DNA of 64,000 nt from Lantana camara (Eukaryota > Streptophyta > Magnoliopsida > Lamiales > Verbenaceae). Under the pieces are notes generated by a model. It ran no database searches, was not told the origin of the DNA, and saw nothing but the letters and a program-made list of their open reading frames with translations. Of this stretch, positions 21,550-32,816 are shown in pieces. Both the position numbers and the translations under genes were made by a program. The DNA lies in contig CM074859.1 in NCBI GenBank assembly GCA_037501455.1, positions 22,201,001 through 22,265,000 on the forward strand, given 5' to 3'. Numbering within the stretch: the stretch's first letter is position 1; each line of letters begins with the position of its first letter.

Positions 21550-24129
21550 CACGCCGGGTCTTTGAGTGAATCCTTTTGCAACCAGTCTTGCTTTGTAGGC
21601 TGCAATGCTTCCATCAACTCCAAGCTTTCTCTTAAAGATCCATTTGCAACCTATGGGTTTGACCCCATCAGGCAAATCTACCAAGGTCCAAACTTGGTTG
21701 GAGTTCATGGAGTCCATTTCGGATTTCATGGCTTCTATCCACTGTTCAGAGTCAGAATCTGAAAGTGCCTCCTCATATGTTGAAGGATCATTATCCTTTT
21801 GAGAGATCTCATGGAAGAATCCATACCATCTCTCCGGCTGTCTAGGAGTGCGTTCAGAACGCCTTAGAGGAGGATTTACATGTGTATCGAAATTCGTGAT
21901 TGGTTGTGGTTGATCAGAGTGGGACGTTTCTTCAGTGGGTGGTATGGGGTCACTTTGTACTTCTTCTAATTCTATGATCTTGCCTTTCTTTTCTTTAAGG
22001 AACGGTTCCTCCAGAAAAGTAGCATTTCTGGAAACAAACACCTTTTGCTCAGATTGATCATAGAAACAGTATCCTATGGATTCCTTAGGATAACCTACAA
22101 AGTAGCATAAGTTAGAACGAGATTCTAACTTATCTCCCACTGTCCTCTTCACGTAAGCAGGACAACCCCAAATTCTTAAGTAAGAATAACTAGGGATTTT
22201 ACCATGCCACATTTCATAGGGCGTCTTGGGGACTGACTTAGAGGGAACTAGATTCAGAATCTTTGCTGCACTTTCTAGGGCATAACCCCAGAAAGAAGGT
22301 GGTAAGTCAGTGAAACTCATCATGGAATGAACCATATCAAGTAGGGTTCGATTCCTTCTCTCAGAAACTCCATTAAGCTGAGGAGTTCCCGGAGGAGTCC
22401 ACTGAGAGATAATCCCATTATCTTTGAGATGATTAAGGAATTCTTCACTAAGATACTCGCCTCCTCGATCAGATCGAAGTGCTTTGATCTTGTGACTAGT
22501 TTGGTTCTCAACCTCCTTTTGAAATTCTAAGAATTTCTCAAAAGCTTCAGATTTATACTTCATTAAGTATACATAACCATACCGACTAAAGTCTTCAGTA
22601 AAGGTTATGAAATACTGATGATTGTTTCTAGTGCTTACACTAAGCGGTCCACAAACATCAGTATGGATCAAATCCAAAACCTTAGTGGCACGTTCCACAG
22701 TTCCTTTAAAAGGGACTTTGGACATTTTTCCTTTGAGACAGGATTCGCAAGAAGTTAACTCTTTGAGATCATTTTCAGAGAATGATCCTAAAGTGTTTAT
22801 CTTGCTAATTCTGTTCTTGGAAATGTGTCCTAATCTAGCGTGCCATAAGGGAGCTGAAACTTTGTCATCTCTCTTACGCTTTGTTTCTCGTTGTATATTC
22901 ATAATATTGATGTTTTGAGTTAGGTAAAGTCCATTACTTAGAGTACCGATATGAACGGAAGAGTTGTTCCGTTTGATAAAGTATTTACCATTCTTAATAT
23001 AAGTTTCATAACCTTCACAATCTAATATTGGAACTGAAATTATATTACGAATAATGCTCGGTACATAAAGGACTTTATTTAATACTAACTCAAAACTACC
23101 TAAATCTAATCTAATTGTGCCTAAAGCTCGAGCTTCAACGTTTGAGCCATCGCCGATCTTCAAGACACATTCTCCTTCTTTGAGTTGTTGGACTTCACTT
23201 AGCATCTGTACATCATTACAGATATGAGTTCCACAACCGGTATCAAGTACCCAAGAACTAGAATTAATAGAAAGATTTACTTCAACGAGAAAGATACCTT
23301 TCTTTAGAGTAGCCTTGTACTCTGGGCAGTTTCTCCTCCAATGTCCCGCTTTGCCACAATGGAAGCAAACATCCTCTTTCTGATCACGCTTCTTCTTTTG
23401 GGCCTTCCCCTTCGAAATGCCACCAGTGGGCCTAAGGGGTTTCTTCCTCTTCTTTTGGGCTTTCTTGCCCTTACCTTTAGAAGGCCCAGAAGAGGAAGAT
23501 GGAGCATTCAACATCAAAACCTTATTGTCCTTCTTGATCGTGCTTTCAACAGTCACAAGCTGACTAATCAGCTCAGCTACAGTAGCACCAGCATGATTCA
23601 TGTTGACGTTAAGGACAAATGGGTTGAATGATGGTGGGAGCGAAGCTAGCAACAAATCCACTGAAAGCTCATCTTTCAGTGGCATGTCCATGGAAGCAAG
23701 TTTCTCAGTAAGGGAGAGAAACTTAAGTCCATATTCATGGACACTTGAACCTTCCCTCATTCTCAAGTGGAACAATTCCTTTGAAGTGTTATACCTTGTA
23801 ACACGTTCATGAGGGCGGTAAAGTTGCTCTAAGTGGTCGTAAATCTCCCAAGCAAATTCCATGGCCTCATGTTGTCTTTGCAAATCAGGAGACATGTTAG
23901 CCAACATAAGGCAAAGGGCTTGGAGATTATCATCCTTCCACTTCTGAATCGCGTCCCGCTCAGCCCGAGTGGGAGCCTCCCCTTCGGGACTGGGCTCCCC
24001 TTCGAAGAGAACATAAGTTCTCTTCTCAGAATCTAAAATGATTTTTAGATTCCTCAGCCAATCAGAATAGTTGGGACCAGTCAACTTGTTTGACTCGAGG
24101 ATCGATACAAGAGGGTTTTTGGTTGCCAT
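21514..24129 (-). CDS. Copia C gag-protease-integrase polyprotein with truncated RT
   Basis: An 871-residue open frame starts with ATG (MATKNPLVSIL). It would make virus-like particle protein and cDNA-inserting enzyme in the cytoplasm and nucleus. In order: gag (1 to about 220) with a basic linker; zinc knuckle CFHCGKAGHWRRNC (255-268); protease around DTGCGTH (296-302); integrase with its HHCC zinc region from about 430 and core acidic residues in HTDVCGP, LRSDRGGEY and the NGVSERRN segment; integrase C-terminal region to about 720; and the start of RT (CKWIFKRKLG...GFTQRPGVD). The last dozen or so residues (YGRLICGLIN) come from LTR sequence read through the deletion junction. Full-length relatives continue through RT and RNase H, as B does. 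The open frame suggests recent insertion, but cDNA synthesis would need another source of RT. Confidence 0.92.
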   Translation of the reverse strand: MATKNPLVSILESNKLTGPNYSDWLRNLKIILDSEKRTYVLFEGEPSPEGEAPTRAERDAIQKWKDDNLQALCLMLANMSPDLQRQHEAMEFAWEIYDHLEQLYRPHERVTRYNTSKELFHLRMREGSSVHEYGLKFLSLTEKLASMDMPLKDELSVDLLLASLPPSFNPFVLNVNMNHAGATVAELISQLVTVESTIKKDNKVLMLNAPSSSSGPSKGKGKKAQKKRKKPLRPTGGISKGKAQKKKRDQKEDVCFHCGKAGHWRRNCPEYKATLKKGIFLVEVNLSINSSSWVLDTGCGTHICNDVQMLSEVQQLKEGECVLKIGDGSNVEARALGTIRLDLGSFELVLNKVLYVPSIIRNIISVPILDCEGYETYIKNGKYFIKRNNSSVHIGTLSNGLYLTQNINIMNIQRETKRKRDDKVSAPLWHARLGHISKNRISKINTLGSFSENDLKELTSCESCLKGKMSKVPFKGTVERATKVLDLIHTDVCGPLSVSTRNNHQYFITFTEDFSRYGYVYLMKYKSEAFEKFLEFQKEVENQTSHKIKALRSDRGGEYLSEEFLNHLKDNGIISQWTPPGTPQLNGVSERRNRTLLDMVHSMMSFTDLPPSFWGYALESAAKILNLVPSKSVPKTPYEMWHGKIPSYSYLRIWGCPAYVKRTVGDKLESRSNLCYFVGYPKESIGYCFYDQSEQKVFVSRNATFLEEPFLKEKKGKIIELEEVQSDPIPPTEETSHSDQPQPITNFDTHVNPPLRRSERTPRQPERWYGFFHEISQKDNDPSTYEEALSDSDSEQWIEAMKSEMDSMNSNQVWTLVDLPDGVKPIGCKWIFKRKLGVDGSIAAYKARLVAKGFTQRPGVDYGRLICGLIN

Positions 24130-26354
24130 TTCAAAACACGTAGAGAATCACAGAATCTACGACCTAAATGGTAAAACAGAGAACTAGTGAGCATGCTGAA
24201 TTATAACGATATGCAAAAGATAAGGTCTTTAATCTAATGTAGCTCCCACTGTTTTTCAAAGATCTAGAATTCCCAAAGATCTAAGAGGAACACTTTTCCC
24301 AATGGGTACTAAGATCCTAGGCATTTTACCTCGAACCCACGACTCGCGGACATTCTAAGTAAGAACCCTAGGTAGGTACAACTTACCAATTCTAACACCT
24401 TTAGAACTCTTAGTAATTGTTTTTTTGCATCACCTATCTTTCAATATGGACCCACGACTCGTGCGACATCCATATTTACTTAGGCGTTAAGCTAGACCCA
24501 TCAATCATAAGATCATGACCAAAACTTAGTTTGAAAGACCCACGACTCGCGGACATCGCCCTTGCTAAAATTGACCACGAAATATTGATCATTTAAAATG
24601 ATTAATTAGGTAACTAAGAACTAATAAGCTCCACTAGCTATCCCACGACTCGCGGACAATAACTAGCTTTACTTACTAAACTTAAAACCTATTGATGAAA
24701 TGCTAGGAATTTAATTCAAAACTTGCATCTCGAATTAAACACCTATTTGTTAGAAATTAGCTTAATATTTAATGGGAATTTTCGAATCAACCGGATAGTT
24801 GTCCGGTTCGACCTCACCAACATATATGTTATCCAATTTTATTAGTCTTGATTAATGCAAGTACACTTAAATGCATATCAAACAAGCACATAAACAGATA
24901 ACATGTCCTAGCATGATACTAACATGTAATGATCATGGGTTCTACCTATCTTATGCGTGATATGTGGGAGCCACTCCACAATCACAAGTTCTAACATACA
25001 TGCCACATAAACAGTTTAAATCACATAAGGGAAAGCGGTAATAAAATACGAGCCCTATCTCTATTACATTTAACAATTGAGATTCCCCTCCCTAACATTT
25101 TGAGGGGTCTTCACTTATGGCCTCCTTGTTACTTGAATGTGGTCCATCTTACTCCATGGGTGCATTGTCTCCAAAATGAAAATAAAACCTCACCACCTAT
25201 CTCTACTCTCAAATTACAATAAAAAGAAAAAGACATAAAGTAATACGGCTCAATCTTCATATCGGCCTTAGACAATTACACGGGGCACCCCGGCCTCAAA
25301 AACAGTAATATGGAAAGCCACATAATAAATCACATAACAGTACGCACATAAGTGAGGCTCCAACCTCAATTGAAAAAACGCAACTATAGGGCTCCAACCC
25401 CAATTTAAACCATCCATGTGCATAAATTAAAACCATACATAGATCTAAACCCATGATCACCTAACATGCTCCTGCGAGAATTTAAATTTAGCCAATAAAT
25501 TAAAATTCTCGTTTCAAGTCCTAATGACTTAAAACACTACTTGATGCGAGTCTTATTTATAAAAGTTTTCAATAAATCCCAAATTACCAAAACAAATAAA
25601 ATTCCAATTAATTTCTGAAAATTAATAATTTTATCAAAGATTGTATTTTCCCAAAATATAAACCGTTTCAATTTCTTAAAAAATCCCAATTTTAAGTTTT
25701 ATTCAAAATTAAAATAAATATTCAAAAAATAAAATTTTAAAATTAAAATAAAAATTGGGACTGGATTGCACGAAATACGAAAAATCGGATCAGGAAAACG
25801 GGGCCCATACGCGAAACGGGGCGCACGCGTCGCAAGCGCGCGCGGACGCGCACGGCAGGCGCGCACTGCGCGCGCATGCCGCGCGCCTGGCGCGCGCGCG
25901 CCCTGTCGGGCGACGGTGGGCGATGGGCGGCCATTCTCGGCCGCCCGGAAGGCTCCCGCACAGGCGTGCGGGAGGTGCTGGGCGGATGTCCTGCGCACGC
26001 CTAGGACAGGCGGGCGGTGGCGCGCGAAGCCCGCGCGCGCGACGCCTTCGCGCGCGGGGTTTTGCGTGTTCGTCGTGATCCGGTTTTCGTTTCGTGTTTT
26101 CGTTCAAAAGTAAAACCAATCCAAGAAATCCAATAACAGTTTATACAGTTTCGAATCTAAAATTGTTCTCAAAAATTAAATTTTTGCAAAAACCAATTTT
26201 CAGAAACTTTCAGGAAAAAAATTACAGTTTCGTAATTCAGGCTTTCTAAAACAATTACAAATACTCAATCGCATCAAGCCTAAGAATTTCTACCAAATTC
26301 AGAATAATTGAGACGAATCAGAAACACGATTAACGAGGTGGCTCTGATACCACT
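24130..26354 (-). other. 5' leader of Copia C
   Basis: Reverse-strand leader from the PBS (about 26341-26352) to the gag ATG. A GC-rich island (about 25780-26080) holds a perfect 9-bp hairpin CTCCCGCAC/GTGCGGGAG with a 4-base loop (25953-25974). Four core-motif hairpins lie at about 24323-24365, 24443-24476, 24537-24559 and 24633-24668. The arms of the third (AATATGGA/TCCATATT) are identical to those in K. Long frames in the GC island are compositional. Confidence 0.65.
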
Positions 26355-28306
26355 TGTTGGAAAAATACGAATCAGAAAGCAGCGAAATTGAAAAAATTTT
26401 CCCAACAAAAGGACCTTGGACTCGCAATCGTGTAACCAAATTCGTAAAGATAGAAAACTTACTTTTCTATTGTTCTTTCTTGAAGCGTTTCAAGCCACCC
26501 AAGAACGCTCTTCTCGCAGCTTGATCCCCTCTCCTTTGGTAAAGCTCGAATCTTCAAACTTCTAACTTGAAGTCTCTAGAGAAAGTCCACCAACTTGATC
26601 ACAATCTAACTAGTAAGGATGCTAGTTCTCTAGTTAGTGTTTAGGCTTAACCTAGGGTTTAATTTAATCTTGGAGAAGAAAGGTGTTCAGCACATGAACC
26701 AAAAGAATTGTCAATTAGCTCTAAAGGGGAGCTCGAGCTCCCCTATATATAAGAGGGGAGTGCCGATCCAAATCCTTGTTGGACAAGGATTTGGTTCCTC
26801 TCTCTCCTATTACTTGATCATCAAGTATTTTCCAACTTTGACTTTGAATTCTAATTCAAGTCAACTTTTAAGAGAGCTAAAAATATCCAAACTATTTTTG
26901 GATAATTTTATACTTTATTTATTATAAAATAAATAACTTATTTTTATCTAATTAATTAATTCATAATTAATTAACTAGATTATTTTCTCCAAAATTAGAC
27001 TTTCTTTTTAATTCAAAATTAAACCAAAGTCTATTAAATAATTAACTAATTAATTATTTAATATATATATATAATATATATATATATACACACGTGTGTG
27101 ACACGTGTCACAGTGACACGTGTCACTCACGTGAGCCACACGTGTGACTTCACACGTGTGGAACCCTCTTGGCCCGATTAACTCGTTTAATCATTTTCAA
27201 GCCTCAACTCATGTAACCAAGTTGTTGTGTGTGACCCTCTAGGTTCTCAATTCAATTAGCAGTGACCCTAATTAATCAATTCACTAATTAATTAATCAGT
27301 CCACAGATTAAACGACCATAGTCTAGCAACAGGTGTTTAACCCCTAGCTGAATTGGAATGTTCGGATTCGACAGAACCTTTAAGTCATTGATTCATGTGA
27401 GATACAATCCTCCTACTTACTATCTCTCAACCAAGATCTAGGGCAAGGGAATAATCAGAACCCTAATAATCCGGTCTTAAAGCTAAGTGCATTTCATATC
27501 CACTTGATCTCAATCCAAGAAACCCTTTTCTTGATGTCTTGATCTACTGCCTTGGCCAAGGACTCCATATGGCATATGAATGACTTACACAATAAGAGAT
27601 CACCTTGCAAATGCAAGTGTAGGTCCTATCTTGATTCTCATTCACTTTCATGAATCACTTGTGCAGCCCCAGCATAAGCCTTGAATCAGTTGTCTAAGGC
27701 GACACCCTTTAAAGCTTATACCTAAGACTACAGAGTTAACTCATAAAGTGACAAGGAACCTCAAGTCTAAGGATCAATTAATCACATCAATGACTCGTGA
27801 GATATTTCCTAATCTGGAAGTTTCCATTTCCTGAAATAGAAACTTCCTTTCCCATTTAGGAATTTTCTCACACGGGGCACCTCAGTGAACTTACTTATTA
27901 AAGTAAGCACCCTCATGTATCACGCACGTATCAACTATACACTTTGCACCTCCATGAAACAAGGTGGTCCTTCTTAAGGGCGTGATCCCACAAGCAAGCC
28001 TTAGAGGAGTCAGGTTGACACTCCCACTGTCTGTAGGACTCATCGGCTTGGAGTATTTTACTAATCATGACTTATGTGATATAAGGCTCGTTTCATGAAC
28101 CATTTCACCTAAATGGTAGAGTCCTAAAGTCATCAGGATTAGGGGAGTTCTCATACATGCACAACTAAAGTAAACGCATACCAAACAAGAGCATATAAAG
28201 AAGTGTTGCCTCAATTCGTTATTTTATTCAAAGATTGTCTGTGATTACAATAAGGAAAAGCATAAAGCGGATATTCAATCGGCTTTCTAGGGCACTATTC
28301 CTAACA
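26355..28306 (-). repeat. 5' LTR of Copia C
   Basis: The complete 1,952-bp LTR on the reverse strand has the G-box block (27093-27160, six CACGTG), palindrome 26726-26743 and TATA box immediately to its right (about 26743-26752 in + coordinates). Confidence 0.94.
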
Positions 28307-28311
28307 TTAAA

Positions 28312-28887
28312 TTCCTAGCATTCCATCAATAGGTTTTAAGTTTAGTAAGTGAAGCTAGTTATTGTCCGTGAGTCGTGGGATAGCTAGTGGAGCTTATTAG
28401 TTCTTAGTTACCTAATTGATCATTTTAAATGATCAATATTTCGTGGTCAATTTGGCAAGGGCGATGTCCGCGAGTCATGGGTCGTTCGAACTAAGTTTTG
28501 ATCATGATCTTATGATTGATGGGTCTAGCTTAACACCTAAGTAAATATGGATGTCGCACGAGTCGTGGGTCCATATTGAAAGATAGGTGATGCAAAAACA
28601 ATTACAAAGAGTTCTAAAGGTGTTAGAATTGGTAAGTTGTACCTACCTAGGGTTTTACTTAGAATGTCCGCGAGTCGTGGGTTCGAGGTAAAATGCTTAG
28701 GATCTTAGTACCGATTGGGAAGTGTGTTCCTCTTAGATCTTTGGGAATTATAGATATTTGAAAAACAGTTGGAGCTACATTGGATCAAAGACCTTATCTT
28801 TTGTTCATCGTTATAATTCAGCATGCTCACTAGTTCTCTGTTTTACCATTTAGGTCGTAGATTCTGTGCTTCTCTACGTGTTTTGAA
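28312..28887 (+). other. 5' leader of Copia B, second part, with hairpin array
   Basis: The leader resumes after C. Core-motif stem-loops are at about 28355-28387, 28459-28485, 28544-28577 (AATATGGA/TCCATATT arms) and 28653-28693. The gag ATG follows at 28888. Confidence 0.65.
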
Positions 28888-31800
28888 ATGGCAACCAAAA
28901 ACCCTCTTGTATCGATCCTCGAGTCAAACAAGTTGACTGGTCCCAACTATTCTGATTGGCTGAGGAATCTAAAGATCATTTTAGATTCTAAGAATAGAAC
29001 TTATATTTTTTTCGAAGGGGAGCCTAGTCCCGAAGGGGACGCTCCCACTCGGGCCGAGTGGGAAGCGATCCAGAAGTGGAAGGATATAATCTCCAAGCCC
29101 GTTGCCTTATGTTGGCTAACATGTCTTCGGACTTGCAAAGGAAACATGAGGCCATGGAATTTGCTTGGGAGATTTACGACCACTTAGAGCAACTTTCCCG
29201 CCCTCATGAACGTGTTACAAGGTATAACACTTCAAAGGAATTGTTCCACTTGAGAATGAGGGAAGGTTCAAGTGTCCATGAATATGGACTCAAGTTTCTC
29301 GCCCTTACTGAGAAACTTGCTTCCATGGACATGCCACTGAAAGATAGAGCTTTCAGTAGACTTGTTGCTAGCCTCGCTCCCACCATCATTCAACCCATTT
29401 GTCCTTAACTTCAATATGAATCATACTGGTGCTACTGTAGCTGAGCTGATTAGTCAGCTTGTGACTGCTGAAAGCACGATCAAGAAGGACAATAAGATTC
29501 TGATGGTGAATGCTCCATCTTCCTCTTCTGGGCCTTCTAAAGGTAAGGGCAAGAAAGCCCAAAATAAGAAGAAGAAACCCCTTAAGCCCACTGGAGGCAT
29601 TTCGAAGGGACAAAAGAAGAAGCGTGATCAGAAAGAGGATGTTTGATTCCACTGTGGCAAAGCGGGACATTGGAGGAGAAACTGCCCAGAGTATAGGCTA
29701 TTCTAAAGAAAGGTATTTTTCTCGTTGAAGTAAATCTTTCTATTAATTCTAGTTCTTGGGTACTAGATACCGGTTGTGGAGATCATATCTCTAATGATGT
29801 ACAGATGCTAAATGAAGTCCAACAACTAAGAGAAGGAGAATGTATCTTGAAGATCGGCAATGGCTCAAATGTTGAAGCTCGAGCTTTAGGCACAATTAGA
29901 TTAGATTTAGGTAGTTTTGAGTTAGTCTTAAATAAAGTTCTTTATGTACCGAGCATTATTCGTAATATAATTTCAGTTCCAATTTTAGATTGTGAAGGTT
30001 ATGAAACTTATATTAAGAATGGTAAAAACTTTATCAAACGGAACAACTCTTCCGTTCACATCGGTCCTCTAAGTAATGGACTTTATCTAACTCAGAATAT
30101 CAATATTATGAATGTACAATGAGAAACAAAGTGTAAGAGAGATGACAAAGTTTCAGCTCCCTTATGGCACGCTAGATTAGGACACATTTCCAAGAATAGA
30201 ATTAGCAAGATAAACACTTTAGGATCATTCTCTGAAAATGATCTCAAAGAGTTAACTTCTTGCGAGTCCTGTCTCAAAGGAAAGATGTCCAAAGTTCCTT
30301 TTAAAGGAACTGTGGAACGTGCCACTAAGGTTTTGGATTTGATCCATACTGAGGTTTGTGGACCGCTCAGTGTAAGCACTAGAAACAATCATCAGTATTT
30401 CATAACCTTTACTGATGACTTTAGTCGGTATGGTTATGTATACTTAATGAAGTATAAATCTGAAGCTTTTGAGAAATTCCTAGAATTTCAAAAGGAGGTT
30501 GAGAATCAAACTGGTCACAAGATCAAAGCACTTCGATCTGATCGAGGAGGCGAGTATCTTAGTGAAGAATTCCTTAATAATCTCAAAGATAATGAGATTA
30601 TCTCTCAGTGGACTCCTCCAGGAACTCCTCAACTTAATGGAGTTTCTGAGAGAAGGAATCGAACTCTACTTGATATGGTTCATTCCATGATGAGTTTCAC
30701 TGACTTACCACCTTCTTTCTGGGGTTATGCCCTAGAAAGTGCAGCAAAGATTTTGAATCTAGTTCCCTCTAAGTCAGTCCCTAAAACGCCCTATGAAATG
30801 TGGCATGGTAAAATCCCTAGTTATTCTTATTTGAGACTTTGGGGTTGTCCTGCTTACGTGAAGAGGACAGTGGGAGATAATTTAGAATCTCGTTCTAATT
30901 TATGCTACTTTGTAGGTTATCCTAAGTAATCCATAGGATACTACTTCTATGATCAATCTGAGCAAAAGGTGTTTGTTTCCAGAAATGCCACTTTTCTGGA
31001 GGAACCGTTCCTTAAAGAAAAGAAAGGCAAGATCATAGAATTAGAGGAAGTACAAAGTGACCCCACACCACCCACTGAAGAAACGTCCCCTTCTGACCAA
31101 CCGCAACCAATCATGAATTTCGATACACACGAAAATCCTCCTCTAAGGCATTCTGAACGCACTCCTAGACAGCCGGAGAGATGGTATGGATTCTTACATG
31201 AGATCTCTCCAAAGGATAATGATCCTTTAACATATGAGGAGGTACTTTCAGATTCTGACTCTGAACAGTGGATAGAAGCCATGAAATCCGAAATGGATTC
31301 CATGAACTCCAACCAAGTTTGGACCTTGGTAGATTTGCCTGATGGGGTCAAACCCATAGGTTGCAAATGGATCTTTAAGAGAAAGCTTGGAGTTGATGGA
31401 AGCATTGCAGCCTACAAAACAAGACTGGTTGCAAAAGGATTCACTCAAAGACCCGGCGTGGACTTTGATGAAACCTTTTCACCAGTTGCAATGCAAAAGT
31501 CTATTCGGATCATGCTTGCCATTGCTGCATATTATGACTATGAGATATGGCAAATGGATGTGAAAACTACCTTTCTCAATGGTGACATTGATAAAGACAT
31601 ATATATGGAGCAACCCATAGGTTTCATATTCAGTGGGAGTGAGCAAAAGGTTTGCAAACTCCAAAGATCAATCTATGGATTGAAACAGGCTTCTAGGAAT
31701 TGGAACATTCGATTTGATGAATCAATCAAAGAGTTTGGCTTCATTCAGATCACGAATGAATTGTGTGTGTATAGAAAGAAATTGGAGACCTCAGTGCAAT

Positions 31801-32800
31801 TCTTAGTACTTTATGTTGATGACATCCTTCTTATTGGGAATTCGAAGGATGACATGAAAGTAACTAAGTTATGGTTATCGAACCAATTCGAGATGAAAGA
31901 TCTTGGTGATGCGTCCTATATCCTTGGAATTAAAATCTATCGAGATAGATCTAGAAGGTTGATAGGACTATCACAGTCGATGTACATTGACAAAGTATTG
32001 AAGAGATTCAATATGGAGTCAGCAAAGGTTAAGAACCTTCCTATGAGTGTAGGAACATCTCTCTCTAAGAAGATGTGCCCTAAGACTAACCTTGAGAAGG
32101 AAAGAATGACTCATACACCTTATGCATCATCAATAGGTAGCATAATGTATGCAATGTTATGTACTCGACCGGGTGTGGCTTATGCACTTAGTGTAACAAG
32201 TCGTTTCTAGTCTGCCCTGGAGATGGTCACTGGGCTGCCGTGAAGAATATTCTTAAGTACTTGAAAAGTACTAAGGATTTATTCTTAGTTTACGGAGGTT
32301 AGAAAGATCTTACTGTCGAAGGATACTGCGATGCAAGTTTTGCATCTGACTTAGATGATTTTAAGTCAATGTCAGGATACATTTTCTGCCTAAACGGCGG
32401 AGCAGTGAGTTGGAAGAGTTCCAAGCAAACAACCACTGCAGATTCAACCACTGAGGCCAAATACTTAGCTGCAAATGATGCAGCTAAGGAAGGTGTTTGG
32501 ATTAGAAACTTCATTTAAGAGTTGAATGTTGTTTCTAGCATGAAAGACCCCATTACTGTGTTTTGTGACAACACTGGGGCGGTTGCTCAAGCAAGAGAAC
32601 CAAGATCTCACCAACGGACCAAGCACATCATGAAGAAGTATCACCTAATCCGTGATATTATCAAAAGAGGAGATGGGCAAATTGAGAGGGTCACATCAGC
32701 AGAAAACGTGGTAGATCCACTTACTAAACCCCTTAGTCGAGAAGCTTTCCAAGGTCATCTTCAGAAGATGGGACTTAGGGTAACTTTAGAATGGCTTTGA
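28888..32800 (+). pseudogene. Copia B gag-pol pseudogene
   Basis: The full domain order is present: gag from ATG 28888, zinc-knuckle region (about 29644-29690), protease (DTGCGDH), integrase (WHARLGH..., LRSDRGGEY, 30285-30929), RT (30969-32210, with LYVDDILLIGNS near 31808-31845) and RNase H (32320-32790, [33 protein letters not shown]). Lesions against C: a 1-bp deletion near 29084 and a compensating 1-bp insertion near 29345. TGA replaces the first knuckle cysteine codon (29644-29646). There are further stops at 30119 (CGA to TGA), 30927, 32207, about 32300 and 32516. Some blocks between lesions remain well conserved, so decay is recent to moderate. Family: Copia (RVT_2, rve), TNT1-like by overall sequence. 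Confidence 0.92.
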
Positions 32801-32801
32801 C

Positions 32802-32816
32802 GGGCAAGTGGGAGAT
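32802..32816 (+). other. Polypurine tract of Copia B
   Basis: gggcaagtgggagat directly precedes the 3' LTR, identical to the tract of K. Confidence 0.85.

Larger units (their letters stand above)
20585..28306 (-). mobile_element. Copia element C, inverted inside B, 3' part deleted
   Basis: A reverse-strand element of the same family, flanked by ttaaa (20580-20584, 28307-28311). The interrupted B sequence rejoins perfectly, judged against K at about 9505. The 5' LTR is 26355-28306; the 3' LTR is truncated to 20585-21549. The junction at 21546-21549 fuses mid-RT coding sequence to the LTR interior, removing the rest of RT, RNase H, the PPT and about half of the 3' LTR. The remaining gag-protease-integrase frame is intact. 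Confidence 0.94.

Noticed and set aside
25699..26119. Several 99-115-codon frames in Copia C
   Set aside because: The same GC-island effect in the leader.
30953..31405. 150-codon reverse frame over Copia B RT
   Set aside because: Antisense shadow of the integrase-RT region; a similar shadow occurs at the matching place in C.
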